Below are positions 40,066-40,072 of a stretch of DNA of 40,072 nt, one piece after another (within the stretch, counting starts at the first letter, position 1; each line of letters begins with the position of its first letter). The position numbers were made by a program, and so were the translations under genes. The notes under the pieces were generated by a model. That model did no database searches. It saw nothing but the letters and a program-made list of their open reading frames with translations, and was not told the DNA's origin. Source of the DNA: Prevotella sp. (GTDB lineage Bacteria > Bacteroidota > Bacteroidia > Bacteroidales > Bacteroidaceae); NCBI GenBank assembly GCA_024690505.1, contig JAILPA010000081.1, positions 1-40,072 on the forward strand. Direction: 5' to 3'.

Positions 40066-40072
40066 GGCAAGG

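Overview
The window reads as a chromosome segment of a moderately GC-rich Bacteroidales bacterium, most likely a Prevotella/Segatella-type member of the Prevotellaceae. Three things support this. Bacteroidetes-type promoters recur (TAnnTTTG at -7, often with TTTG 19-20 bases upstream, and weak Shine-Dalgarno sites). Several secreted proteins end in tails resembling type IX secretion sorting domains. The gene families (DUF6089, DUF6242-like and DUF3108 proteins, three OmpH/Skp proteins beside BamA, OmpP1/FadL, GH3-like adenylate enzyme) are typical of the phylum. No rRNA, tRNA, CRISPR array or intact transposase was seen.

Layout. 1-3.3 kb: the end of a surface protein, then a secreted GH43 glycosidase. 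3.4-7.8 kb (minus): murF, an unknown lipoprotein and a large helical secreted protein, overlapping or closely spaced. 8.3-12.9 kb (plus): folP, cdaA, pta and ackA; pta and ackA are separated by an AT-rich GxxExxY gene enclosed by inverted repeats of about 55 bp. 13.0-14.7 kb: three small charged lipoproteins, two sharing a nearly identical core, and two preceded by a conserved leader that can be drawn as a pseudoknot. 15.0-19.5 kb (minus): GH3-family protein, Ig-like lipoprotein, DUF3108 protein. 19.7-23.0 kb: Nudix hydrolase with a 29-bp tandem repeat over its 3' end, a GNAT-like protein (minus) and an OmpA-family protein. 23.0-27.4 kb (minus): lipoprotein, two endonuclease I paralogues and a methyltransferase. 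27.9-36.2 kb (minus): an envelope cluster of DUF6242-like lipoprotein, DUF6089 barrel, uppS, bamA, three ompH/skp genes and murI. 36.7-40.1 kb (minus): FecCD-type permease, FadL-type porin and a laminin-G-like lipoprotein.

Much of the window serves the envelope: peptidoglycan precursor ligation (murF), D-glutamate supply (murI), undecaprenyl carrier (uppS), outer membrane protein assembly (bamA with periplasmic chaperones) and many exported proteins. Pta and AckA form the acetate/ATP branch; folP and cdaA pair folate synthesis with c-di-AMP signalling.

The most unusual signals lie between genes. (1) Three intergenic regions (8089-8171, 14872-14954, 27733-27864) carry arrays whose sequences are unrelated to one another but share one geometry: roughly 17-bp imperfect dyads separated by about 5 bp, a 22-bp period, sometimes with inverted copies. 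Two further regions (3369-3433, 36433-36498) show weaker versions. (2) The GxxExxY gene inside long inverted repeats between pta and ackA looks like a mobile or intervening-sequence-like unit. (3) The paired pseudoknot-like leaders. All were read by eye and need computational and comparative tests.
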